Shown here piece by piece: positions 16,311 through 24,441 of a stretch of DNA of 64,000 bases. Under the pieces are notes generated by a model. It saw only the letters and a list, made by a program, of their open reading frames with translations, was not told the DNA's origin and made no database searches. Within the stretch, counting starts at the first letter, position 1; every line of letters starts with the position of its first letter. The stretch comes from Pelomonas sp. V22 (GTDB lineage: Bacteria; Pseudomonadota; Gammaproteobacteria; Burkholderiales; Burkholderiaceae_C): NCBI RefSeq assembly GCF_030014915.1, contig NZ_JAGIXS010000001.1, forward strand, positions 1,674,001 through 1,738,000. The letters run 5' to 3'. The position numbers and the translations under genes were made by a program.

Positions 16311-17174
16311 TCACACCGAGATGCCCACGGTCAGCGTGGCGGCATAGCCGGCCGCCACCGAGCCGGTCAGCGTGGCCAGCTGGCTGCTGTAGCCGTCGCT
16401 GAACACGTTGTCGCTGGCGAAGCTGATGCGCGCGAAGTTCGATACGCTGGCGCTGTAGCCGCTGGCGCTGCTGTAGACGGTGGAGCAGACATCGCTGGGG
16501 AAGGCGATCTGCGAGGTCTTGAGCTTGTTCGAGTACGAGGTGGCGGCCGTGCTGCTGCGATAGACCTCGAAATGCATATGGGGCATGCGACCGTCGTAGC
16601 AACCGGGAAAGACGGTGGTGAACGTGACCGTGCCGCTGCTGCCGGTGACCTGCACACCGCGCAGGTAGTTCTCGGCCGTGACGCCGGTCGAGTACATCGA
16701 GTAGCGGCCCTCGCGGTCGCAATGCCAGAGGTAGATCGCATAGCCCGACAGGTCGGCGCAGGAGCTGTTCGTGTTGACGAGGCGCAGCGTGATCGTCAAG
16801 GGCACACCGCCGGCCGTGCCGCTCGCTCCCGCGATGCTGGTGCGGATGTCGGAGCGCAGGATGCCGCTCAGCATCAAGGCATTGGCCACGCCGCCGACCG
16901 AGCTGTTGGAGCCGTCGCCGGGATAGGGGCCGGCTGTCTCTTCGGGAATGACGCTGCACGTGCCGGTCGAGGGCGTGGTCGTCGTGCCACCACCGCTGCC
17001 GCCGGAACTGCTGGCCGAGGAAGAAGCATTGGCGCTGTCGCCGCCTCCACAACCGAGCAGGCCGAGGGCACCGGCGCCGGCCAGCCAGCCCAGGGCGCGG
17101 CGGCGCTGGCGCAGCAGCTGTTCGAGGTCGTGGGCGAGACCGAGATCATGGTCGTGTTTGTCATGGGGATGCAT
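16311..17174 (-). CDS. Exported intradiol ring-cleavage dioxygenase-like lipoprotein
   Basis: A 287-residue protein. The N-terminus is His/Asp-rich (MHPHDKHDHD), then RQRRRALGWLAGAGALGLLGC, a twin-arginine-like signal ending in a lipobox-like cysteine, then a Ser/Gly/Thr linker (residues 48-70). The catalytic part resembles the beta subunit of protocatechuate 3,4-dioxygenase: YLWHCDREGRYSMY and VFPGCYDGRMPHMHFEVY keep both ligand tyrosines (GRY, GCY) and both ligand histidines (HMH) of the iron site. Intradiol dioxygenases open catechol rings; extracytoplasmic versions may act on lignin- or humic-derived phenols. The gene stands alone; AGGAG lies 9 nt before the ATG. A 22-bp inverted repeat sits 69 bp upstream. 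Confidence 0.85.
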   Translation of the reverse strand: MHPHDKHDHDLGLAHDLEQLLRQRRRALGWLAGAGALGLLGCGGGDSANASSSASSSGGSGGGTTTTPSTGTCSVIPEETAGPYPGDGSNSSVGGVANALMLSGILRSDIRTSIAGASGTAGGVPLTITLRLVNTNSSCADLSGYAIYLWHCDREGRYSMYSTGVTAENYLRGVQVTGSSGTVTFTTVFPGCYDGRMPHMHFEVYRSSTAATSYSNKLKTSQIAFPSDVCSTVYSSASGYSASVSNFARISFASDNVFSDGYSSQLATLTGSVAAGYAATLTVGISV

Positions 17175-17242
17175 GGGGCGGAACTCCTGTACGAATGCCT
17201 GGCCGCCATTGCAGCGCGCCGGCTTGTCCGGGGTTTGCCCGA

Positions 17243-17264
17243 TTTATGTCGCGGCCGACATAAA
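17243..17264. promoter_or_regulatory. Perfect inverted repeat TTTATGTCG-N4-CGACATAAA in a divergent promoter region
   Basis: Two perfect 9-bp arms flank CGGC. The repeat is 69 bp upstream of the dioxygenase-like gene and 59 bp upstream of the proline-rich gene, so a bound dimer could control either. It is much more AT-rich than its surroundings. I cannot match it to a named regulator. Confidence 0.5.
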
Positions 17265-17322
17265 GCCGGCCGGTGATGCGTGACACTACGGGCCATCGCC
17301 ATCTCGCCTTGCAAGCAAGCCC

Positions 17323-18774
17323 GTGCTCCTGTCGCTGAGACCAGCCCCGTCCGTCGTCGCCTGGCCCACGGTGGCGCGCCCGCCCACGCGGCTGGAGCAG
17401 TGCCTGCTGCTGGCCCTGCTGGTGCACGGCCTCCTGGTCGCCTGGCTCGGCTCCGCGCCTGGCTCGGCCCGCCCCGGTGAAGGCCTGTGGGGCCGGATCA
17501 ATGTGACGCTGCGCGGCGAGAGCGGCCCGGCCCGCGAAGGTGGCGAAACCAGCGCCGCCCTGCCGAGTCCCAGCAGCGCTGAGGCCGCGCCACGGAGCGC
17601 GCCGCGCGTCGGCGGCCGGGTGCGCAGCGAGGCGCCCCCCGCCGATGCCGCGCCCGGCGCCGCCCGCCTCGGCCAGACCAACCCGACCCGCGAGGAAGCG
17701 CAGCTCAGCCGCCTGGCCGACACCGCCCCCGGCGGCCAGCTGCAGCCGCTGCCCAGTGAGAAGCTGGCGGGCAGCAGCCTGGAGGCCGGCAACCCGGCAC
17801 TCGCTCCGTTGCCGCCAACACCGCAGCCGGTCGTGCGCGGCCAGCTCAATGCGCCAGCGCCCAGCCCGCTGCAAAAGCTGGAGGCCTTGCCTTCCAGCTC
17901 GGCACTGGCGCCCCCCGCCCCGGCGCTCGCGCCGGTGACCCGCGCCATCGTCAACCCAGCGGCCCCCAGCCTGCAGCCCTTGCCCGGCGCCCTGCCCCAG
18001 GCCACGGCCGTCAGCACGAACGCGATGCCAGAGCTGGCAGCGCCGGCTCGACCGGTGTCGCGGCTCAGCGAGGCAAGACCGCCCACGCCGGTCAGCAGGC
18101 CGCTGCCGGCCCTGCCCAGCGCCGTGCAGGCGGCCGACACCGCCTTGCCGACGCTGCCGCAGGCGCCCAGTCCGGTCAGCAGCTTCAGCACGCCGGTGGC
18201 CGCGCCCGTGCTGAGCAAGCCCCTGCCCAGCCTGCCAACGCCCGTTCAGGCCCGCCCCGCGCCCACGCTGGCGCCGCTGCCCGAAGTGCCGAAGCCAGGG
18301 CCCGAGCCCGTACCGACAGCAGCTTCGCCCAGCACCCAGCCAAGCATCCCGTCGAGCCCGCAGCCAGCCGCCCAGACCACCACGCCAGCCAGCCCTGCGC
18401 CCAGCTCCACACCCAGCCCCAGCGAGGCACCGCAGCGCCTGGTCACCAGTCCAGGCGCCAGCAATGCGCCCGCCGTCGGTGCGCCCGATGCCGGCAGCCG
18501 CGTCGGTGCCGACCTGGCCCTGCCGCCCGCCCCAGGCGCCAGCGCGCCCAAGCTGGACCTCTCGCTGCCGCGCGCCGGCGGCCCGCTGGCGCGCCAGGGC
18601 GTGAAGGGCATGCTGGAGGTACTGCCGGTGCCGCCCGACAAGAAGAGCAAGCTGGAGCAGGAGCTGGAAGCCGCCAAGCGCGCCGACTGCCGCCGCGCCT
18701 ATGAGCAGGCCGGCATCCTGGCCGTTGTGCCGCTGGCCCTCGATGCCGCACGCGGCAAGGGCTGCCGCTGGTAG
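17323..18774 (+). CDS. Proline-rich, membrane-anchored protein of unknown function (TonB-like layout)
   Basis: A 483-residue protein read from a GTG at 17323; there is no ATG in frame after the stop at 17281 and no good ribosome-binding site, so the start is uncertain. One hydrophobic helix (LEQCLLLALLVHGLLVAWLG, residues 26-45) is followed by about 350 residues rich in Pro, Ala and Ser with loose repeats such as PLPSLPTPVQARPAP and APLPEVPKPGPEP. The last 90 residues are more ordered and contain LEQELEAAKRADCRRAYEQ before the end at GKGCRW. The anchor plus proline-rich span resembles TonB, which would be expected to end in a YP-containing receptor-binding fold; that fold is not evident. Function unknown. 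Confidence 0.7.
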   Translation: MLLSLRPAPSVVAWPTVARPPTRLEQCLLLALLVHGLLVAWLGSAPGSARPGEGLWGRINVTLRGESGPAREGGETSAALPSPSSAEAAPRSAPRVGGRVRSEAPPADAAPGAARLGQTNPTREEAQLSRLADTAPGGQLQPLPSEKLAGSSLEAGNPALAPLPPTPQPVVRGQLNAPAPSPLQKLEALPSSSALAPPAPALAPVTRAIVNPAAPSLQPLPGALPQATAVSTNAMPELAAPARPVSRLSEARPPTPVSRPLPALPSAVQAADTALPTLPQAPSPVSSFSTPVAAPVLSKPLPSLPTPVQARPAPTLAPLPEVPKPGPEPVPTAASPSTQPSIPSSPQPAAQTTTPASPAPSSTPSPSEAPQRLVTSPGASNAPAVGAPDAGSRVGADLALPPAPGASAPKLDLSLPRAGGPLARQGVKGMLEVLPVPPDKKSKLEQELEAAKRADCRRAYEQAGILAVVPLALDAARGKGCRW

Positions 18775-18845
18775 GCGAGCCTTGCCCAGCATCAAGTCGC
18801 CAGGGGGCGGCCGGCGGCACACTGAGGGACAGGAGACAACAAGAC

Positions 18846-20891
18846 ATGCAGACCTGCACAGACATCAGCACGGCCGTCGATCAGGTGCTGGCCCGCATCC
18901 CCGGCGAGATCGTGATGGCCATCCCCCTGGGCCTCGGCAAGCCCAACCCCTTCGTCAATGCGCTGTACCGGCGTGTGGCGGCCGAGCCCGGGCGGCGGCT
19001 GAAGATCTTCACGGCGCTCTCGCTGGAGCGGCCGGTCGGCAAGAGCGAGCTGGAGCAGCATTTCCTCGCGCCGCTGGCCGAGCGGGTGTTCGCCGACTAC
19101 CCCGACCTCGACTACGTGAAGGCCCTGCGCGGCACCGGCCTGCCGCCCAACATCCAGGTGCACGAGTTCTTCATGAAGACCGGGGACTACCTCGGCAACG
19201 ACGCGGCCCAGCAAGGTTTCGTCTGCACCAACTACAGCTTCGCCGTGCGCGACATGGCGGCGCAGGGCGTCAACCTGATCGCCCAGGCCGTGGCCGAGCG
19301 GGACGGCCAGCTCTCGCTGTCCTGCAACCCCGACCTGACGCTGGACCTGATCGAACAGCAGCGCCAGCTCGGCCGACCGCTGCTGCGTGTGGCCGCCATC
19401 AACCGCGAGCTGCCCTTCATGCCGGGCGAGGCCGTTGCAGGCCCGGACTGCTTCGACCTCGTGATCGACAGCCCGGATTGCCGCCACGCGCTGTTCGCGC
19501 CGCCCAATGCCGCCATCGCCTGGGCCGACCACGCCATCGGCCTGCACGCGTCCAGCCTGGTGGTGGACGGCGGCACGCTGCAGATCGGCATAGGCTCGCT
19601 CGGCGATGCCATCGCCAATGCCTTGATCGTGCGCGAGCACCAGGGCGAGGACTACCGCCAGATGCTCGCCGCGCTCTGCCCCGAGGGTCTTGACGGCCGC
19701 GAGCTGGGCACCTTCTCGCAGGGCCTCTACGGCTGCTCCGAGATGTTCGTCAATGGCTTCATGCGGCTGATCGACGCCGGCATCGTGCGACGCCGCGTGT
19801 TCATGGACCCGCTCTTGCAAACGCTGGCCAACGAAGGCCGGCTGGCCGAGCGGCCCGGCCCCGGCCTGCTGGCCCTGCTGCGGGAGCGCGGCCGCATCGC
19901 CTGGCCGCTGCGCCCGGCCGACATCGCCTGGCTGCGCCGCTTCGGCATCTTGAGGCCCGACGCCCTGCCCGCCGATCTCGACGACACCAGCGCCCTCGGC
20001 GAGCAGTGGTTGAACGCGCCCCGGATGCACGGCGGCTTCTTCCTCGGCCCGCGCGACTTCTACCAGCGGCTGCGCGAACTGCCCGAAGACCTGCGCGAGC
20101 AGATCTCGATGACGCGCATCGGCTTCATCAACGAGCTCTATGGCGACGCCCTTGCCGATGAGGCGCTGAAGCGCGCCCAGCGCCGCCATGCAAGGCTGAT
20201 GAACACCACGATGAAGGTGACGCTGCTGGGCGCCGCCTCCTCGGATGCGCTCGCCTCGGGCCAGATGGTCTCGGGCGTGGGCGGCCAGTACAACTTCGTC
20301 GCCATGGGCCATGCCCTGCGCGACGCCCGCTCCATCCTGATGCTGCGCGCCACGCACGACAACGCGGCAGGCCTGTCCAGCAGCATCGTCTGGGACTATG
20401 CGAACTGCACCATCCCGCGCCATCTGCGCGACATCGTGATCACCGAATACGGCGTGGCCGACCTGCGCGGCCAGACCGACGAGGCCGTGATCAAACGCCT
20501 GCTGCAGATCGCCGACTCGCGCTTCCAGGACCAGTTGCTGGCCGAGGCCAAGGCGCGCGGCAAGCTGTCGGTCGATCACGAGATCGACGAGCGCTACCGC
20601 CACAACCGGCCCGAGATGTTGCGTGAGCGGCTGCGGCCCTGGCGCAATGCGGGTCACCTGCCCGACTTCCCGTTCGGCACCGACCTGGACGAGGACGAGC
20701 TGAAGATCGTGCGCGCGCTGAAGAAGCTCAAGCACGCCAGCCACCACCCGGCCGAGCTGCTACCGATGATCTTCCAGAGCCTGACCGGCGAGCGGCCGGT
20801 GCCGCCGGCCTACCTGGAGCGGCTGGGGCTTGGCGAGGCCCACAGCTTCAAGGACCTGTTCATGCGGCGGCTGTTCGCCGTCAATCTGTAG
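18846..20891 (+). CDS. Acetyl-CoA hydrolase/transferase family protein
   Basis: A 681-residue member of the class I CoA-transferase/acetyl-CoA hydrolase family. The N-terminal half begins with the VMAIPLGLGKPNPFVNALYRR segment (read in parts) and the C-terminal half has the family's GVGGQYNFVAMGHAL, DNAAGLSSSIVWDYANCTIPR and VITEYGVADLRGQTDEA motifs; in related CoA-transferases the catalytic glutamate lies in a region like this EYGVADL stretch. About 650-700 residues is the length of the larger proteobacterial variety, whose acceptor is not established. It may move CoA between short-chain acyl groups or hydrolyse acetyl-CoA. AGGAG precedes the ATG by 10 nt. It ends in a hairpin shared with the convergent transglutaminase gene. 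Confidence 0.9.
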   Translation: MQTCTDISTAVDQVLARIPGEIVMAIPLGLGKPNPFVNALYRRVAAEPGRRLKIFTALSLERPVGKSELEQHFLAPLAERVFADYPDLDYVKALRGTGLPPNIQVHEFFMKTGDYLGNDAAQQGFVCTNYSFAVRDMAAQGVNLIAQAVAERDGQLSLSCNPDLTLDLIEQQRQLGRPLLRVAAINRELPFMPGEAVAGPDCFDLVIDSPDCRHALFAPPNAAIAWADHAIGLHASSLVVDGGTLQIGIGSLGDAIANALIVREHQGEDYRQMLAALCPEGLDGRELGTFSQGLYGCSEMFVNGFMRLIDAGIVRRRVFMDPLLQTLANEGRLAERPGPGLLALLRERGRIAWPLRPADIAWLRRFGILRPDALPADLDDTSALGEQWLNAPRMHGGFFLGPRDFYQRLRELPEDLREQISMTRIGFINELYGDALADEALKRAQRRHARLMNTTMKVTLLGAASSDALASGQMVSGVGGQYNFVAMGHALRDARSILMLRATHDNAAGLSSSIVWDYANCTIPRHLRDIVITEYGVADLRGQTDEAVIKRLLQIADSRFQDQLLAEAKARGKLSVDHEIDERYRHNRPEMLRERLRPWRNAGHLPDFPFGTDLDEDELKIVRALKKLKHASHHPAELLPMIFQSLTGERPVPPAYLERLGLGEAHSFKDLFMRRLFAVNL

Positions 20892-20910
20892 CGCCGCCCG
20901 GGCGCTACAG
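20886..20910. terminator. Hairpin between convergent genes that contains both stop codons
   Basis: CTGTAGCGCC-GCCCG-GGCGCTACAG is a 10-bp perfect stem with a 5-nt loop. The TAG of the acetyl-CoA hydrolase gene (20889-20891) is in the left arm and the TAG of the transglutaminase gene (read from 20907 to 20905) in the right arm. No T-tract follows on either strand, so it may slow RNA polymerase or protect 3' ends rather than act as a full intrinsic terminator. Confidence 0.45.
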
Positions 20911-21825
20911 CGGCTCGACCGTCACCGCCGCCTGCAAGCGCGCCTGGCCGCCGCCGCGCAGCACGCCGCGCAGCGGTGCCACATCGGCATAGTCGCGGCC
21001 CCAGGCCAGGGTCACATGGTCCAGCGCGGCAGCCAGGTTGTTGGTCGGGTCGAGTGCCAGCCAGCCCTGCTCGGGGCACCAGACCTGCGCCCAGGCATGC
21101 GAGGCATCGGCACCGATCAGGCGCGGCTGGCCCGATGGCGGCAGCGTCAGCAGGTAGCCGCTGACATAGCGGGCTGCCAGCCCGAGCGAGCGGCAGGCCG
21201 CGATCATCAGGTGGGCGAAGTCCTGGCACACGCCCTGGCCGCCGGCCAGCACCTGGTCGGCCCGCGTACCCACGTCGGTGCTCAAGGGCAGGTAGCGGAA
21301 CTCGGTATGGATCTGGTTCATCAGCGCCTGCGCGCCGGCCGCCAGCGGCCGGCCGGGCAGGAAGGCACGGCGCGCGAAATCGGCCAGGGCCGCGCTGGGC
21401 AGGGCCAGCGGCGAGGCCAGCGCGAACTCGGCCGCCTCCAGCGGCGCATTGCCGCTGCGGTAGCGCAAAGCCTCGGCCACCTGCTCCCACGGCGGGCTGC
21501 TCTCGACCCAGAGCCTGGGCAGCGGCGGCGCCATCAGGCCCGCCTCGAAGCTGCTGCTCACGCACAGCCGCTCATGCACCTCGTGATGCTCGAACAGCAG
21601 GCGGCCGTTGCCCCAGGGGTCGCGGCTCAGCGCCTGGGCCGGCGGCTCGTCCAGCGCCCAGAGCGCGGGGCGCGGGCTGATCTGCAGCCGCCAGCCACGC
21701 ACCCGCTGCCAGGGCGTCTCGCGCGGCACCAGGCAGGCCAGGTGATGGGCCAGCTCCACCGGCGCGCCGTAGTGGTAGACCGTGTCGTGCCGCACCCGCA
21801 GCCAGCGCAAGTCAGCGGAGCTCAT
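20905..21825 (-). CDS. Transglutaminase-like cysteine protease/peptidase family protein
   Basis: A 306-residue protein starting at the ATG at 21825, which overlaps the stop of the ATP-grasp gene by 4 bp (ATGA). Residues 8-75 form the bacterial transglutaminase N-terminal beta domain (RHDTVYHYGAPVELAHHLACL). The catalytic core has Cys in GGQGVCQDFAHLMIAACRSLG, His in ASHAWAQVWCPEQGW and Asp in LALDPTNN, a complete triad. Such proteins cleave or form isopeptide/amide bonds. Nearly everywhere they accompany alpha-E and circularly permuted ATP-grasp proteins, as here, and are predicted to process a peptide made by those partners; the product is not known. Confidence 0.94.
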   Translation of the reverse strand: MSSADLRWLRVRHDTVYHYGAPVELAHHLACLVPRETPWQRVRGWRLQISPRPALWALDEPPAQALSRDPWGNGRLLFEHHEVHERLCVSSSFEAGLMAPPLPRLWVESSPPWEQVAEALRYRSGNAPLEAAEFALASPLALPSAALADFARRAFLPGRPLAAGAQALMNQIHTEFRYLPLSTDVGTRADQVLAGGQGVCQDFAHLMIAACRSLGLAARYVSGYLLTLPPSGQPRLIGADASHAWAQVWCPEQGWLALDPTNNLAAALDHVTLAWGRDYADVAPLRGVLRGGGQARLQAAVTVEPL

Positions 21826-24392
21826 TGCCACACCCGGTGGTCGTGCACGCCCACATGGGCGAAGAAGCGCCGGCTGATGGCCAGCGACAGGGCCCGTGCC
21901 TCGCTGCCGCAATCGCGCAGCAGGCTCGCCAGCACGGCGGGATCGCTCAGCGATTCCAGCGGGCATTGCTCGGGGCGGGGCAAGGCAGCCACCGCCGATT
22001 CGGCCCAGGCCTGCTCATGGCGGGCCAGCTTGAGCAGCCGCTCGCGCAAGGTGCGCGCCACCCAGGCCAGCGAGCGCGGGTTGTCGCCATCCAGCACCAG
22101 CAGCTGCAAGAGCGGCAAGCGCTCGCGCCGCGCCTGGAAGCGGGCGCGGTAGGTGATCAAGGAATCGAACAGGCCCAGCAGCAGTGCAAAGCCTTCGTCC
22201 TGCTCGGACAGGCCATGCTCCAAGCCCAGTGCGAGCGCGCCCGACAGAAAGTCCAGCCGCTCGATCTGGCGGCCCACACTGAGCAAGCGCCAGCCGTCGT
22301 CGCGGGTCATGCGGTCGGTCTGGGCGCCGGTGATGGCGGCAAGCTGGGTGGCCGCGCGATTGAGGACCGCCAGCACATCGGCCAGCGGCTCGGCCGTGCC
22401 GCTTTGCAGGGCCGCTGCCAGCTGCTGGCGGAACTGCTCGCCCAGTTCGCTGATCAGCTGCCAATGCTCGCCCGAGAGCCGCTCGCGCAAGGCCTGGCCG
22501 GCGCGGGCCAGGGCCTGCAGGTTCCAGGCCACGCTGTGCGCGCCGTCCAGCACGCCGAGCGAGTGAATCAGCTGCTGTTCGAAAGCCTGGGCGCCGGTCT
22601 CCGCAGGCAACGGCTGGGCCAGCAGGCCTTGTTGATGGCACAGGCGGGCCAGCATCTGCAGCAGCTCGGGCGGCGCGGCGTTGCGCTGCACGGCGGCCAG
22701 CGTCTCCAGGCTGAGCCGCGCGAGGCGCAGGCTGTTCTCGGCACGCTCGGTGTAGCGGCCGAGCCAGAACAGGTTCTCGGCCGCATGGCTGCTGACGCGA
22801 CGCTGCATCTGCGTCAGTTCCGCGGCCGTGAGCGGGCGTGGCAGCAGGCTGCTGCGATCGACTGGGCCCTCGGTCTGCACCCAGCAGTCGGCGCTGGCGC
22901 TGCCCTCGCGCATCGACAGCCAGGCATCGGCCCCGCCCTCGCCCCGGCTCGCCACGCGCGCGAGGCCGCCGGGCAGCAGTTGCCAGCCGCCGAGGCCATC
23001 GGCCATCGCATAGACGCGCAGCACGGCCGGCCGGGGCTCCAGCGCGCCCGCACGCCAGACCGGGGTTTCAGCCGGACGCAGCCTTGCGAGCAAGGTGTGG
23101 GCCGCCGGGTCGGCCTCGACGCGGCGCGCCACCTCGGCCAACGCGGCGGCGTCCAGCCCGGCGAGCAGTTGCGGCGTGAAGCTCTGCGTGCAATCGCTGG
23201 CCGGGAAGCTGGGCGCCAGCACGTAGTCGGCCAGTTGCTCGCGGCAACGCTGCCAGACGGCGGCCTCGCCGCACCACCAGGCCGTGGCGGCCGGCAGCTG
23301 CAGCGGCTCGCCGAGCAAGGCCTCGCAGACGCCGGGCCAGAAGGCCGCGAGCCCGGGGCTCTCCAGCCAGCCAGCGCCGGGCGCATTGGCGAGTACCACG
23401 CCGCCGGTGCGCAGCGCCTGCAGCAAGCCGGGCACGCCGAGCGTGGAGTCGGGGCGCAGCTCCAGCGGGTCCAGGTACTCGTCGTCGACCCGGCGCAAGA
23501 GCACATGGATGCGCTCCAGCCCGTGCAGGGTCTTCAGGAACAGCTGGTCGCCGCGCACGGTCAGATCGCCCGCCTCCACCAGGCTGAGGCCCAGGTGGCG
23601 GGCCAGGAAGGCCTGCTCGAAATAGGTTTCGCTCAAGGGCCCTGGCGTCAGCAGGGCGACGTGCGAGCGCTCGCCAGCCGGCGACAAGCGCATCAGCCCC
23701 TGCATGAAAGACTGCAGCGCAGCCCCGAGGCGCTGGACGCCCAGCTCGCGGAAAGCCTCCGGGAACTGCTGGGCCACGATCAGGCGGTTCTCGAGCAGGT
23801 AGCCGAGGCCCGAAGGCGCCTGGCAGCGCTGGCCCACGACCCACCAGCCGCCGTCCGGCCCGCGCGCCAGGTCCACGGCCAGCAGGTGCAGGAAGACGCC
23901 GCCCGGCGGCCGGCAGCCATGCAGGGGTCGCAGGTATTGCGGATGTGCCAGCACCAGCGAGGCCGGCAGCTGGCCCTGGCTCAAGAGCCGCTGCTCGCCA
24001 TAGACATCGGCCAGCACGGCATTGAGCAGGCGGGCGCGCTGCAGCACGCCGGCCTCGATGCGGCGCCAGTCTTCGCTGCCGACCAGCAGCGGCAGCAGCT
24101 CCAATGGCCAGTCGCGCGCGGCCGCGCCTTCACGGCCATGGATGTTGTGGCTGGCGCCGTCCTCGTGGATGCGCCGCCGCACCCGCTCGGCGCGGTGCGG
24201 CAGGTCGGCCCACAGCGCCTCGCCGCCGGCAGCGAAGAAGCGCTGCCAGGCTGGCGCGATGGTCGCGCCAGCGCTGGCAGGGCCGGTCAGGGCCTGGCGC
24301 AGCTCGTCAAAATGCCCGGCATCGCCGCTGCGGGCGGCGGCTAGCAGCAAGGCATGAAGGTCGGTAGCGGGCTGAGCGTCTGGCGTCGTCAC
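21822..24392 (-). CDS. Circularly permuted ATP-grasp / alpha-E (DUF403) fusion protein
   Basis: About 856 residues if read from the GTG at 24392, whose upstream GCGAGG is close; an ATG at 24443 would overlap the divergent lipoprotein gene. Residues 60-480 are the circularly permuted ATP-grasp domain (EDGASHNIHG, PSGLGYLLENRLIVAQQFPEAF in parts, LTPGPLSETYFEQAFLAR, VRRVDDEYLDPLELRPDS-like). Residues about 530-850 are the alpha-helical alpha-E domain, starting RVSSHAAENLFWLGRYTERAENSLR. In many genomes these are two genes; here they are one polypeptide. The family is predicted to ligate amino acids into a short peptide. It is coupled to the transglutaminase gene by a 4-bp overlap. Confidence 0.92.
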   Translation of the reverse strand: MTTPDAQPATDLHALLLAAARSGDAGHFDELRQALTGPASAGATIAPAWQRFFAAGGEALWADLPHRAERVRRRIHEDGASHNIHGREGAAARDWPLELLPLLVGSEDWRRIEAGVLQRARLLNAVLADVYGEQRLLSQGQLPASLVLAHPQYLRPLHGCRPPGGVFLHLLAVDLARGPDGGWWVVGQRCQAPSGLGYLLENRLIVAQQFPEAFRELGVQRLGAALQSFMQGLMRLSPAGERSHVALLTPGPLSETYFEQAFLARHLGLSLVEAGDLTVRGDQLFLKTLHGLERIHVLLRRVDDEYLDPLELRPDSTLGVPGLLQALRTGGVVLANAPGAGWLESPGLAAFWPGVCEALLGEPLQLPAATAWWCGEAAVWQRCREQLADYVLAPSFPASDCTQSFTPQLLAGLDAAALAEVARRVEADPAAHTLLARLRPAETPVWRAGALEPRPAVLRVYAMADGLGGWQLLPGGLARVASRGEGGADAWLSMREGSASADCWVQTEGPVDRSSLLPRPLTAAELTQMQRRVSSHAAENLFWLGRYTERAENSLRLARLSLETLAAVQRNAAPPELLQMLARLCHQQGLLAQPLPAETGAQAFEQQLIHSLGVLDGAHSVAWNLQALARAGQALRERLSGEHWQLISELGEQFRQQLAAALQSGTAEPLADVLAVLNRAATQLAAITGAQTDRMTRDDGWRLLSVGRQIERLDFLSGALALGLEHGLSEQDEGFALLLGLFDSLITYRARFQARRERLPLLQLLVLDGDNPRSLAWVARTLRERLLKLARHEQAWAESAVAALPRPEQCPLESLSDPAVLASLLRDCGSEARALSLAISRRFFAHVGVHDHRVWQ

Positions 24393-24441
24393 CCTCGCAT
24401 GATGCCTGCGGTGCCGGCCTGCTTCGTTGCGAGAATGCCCC

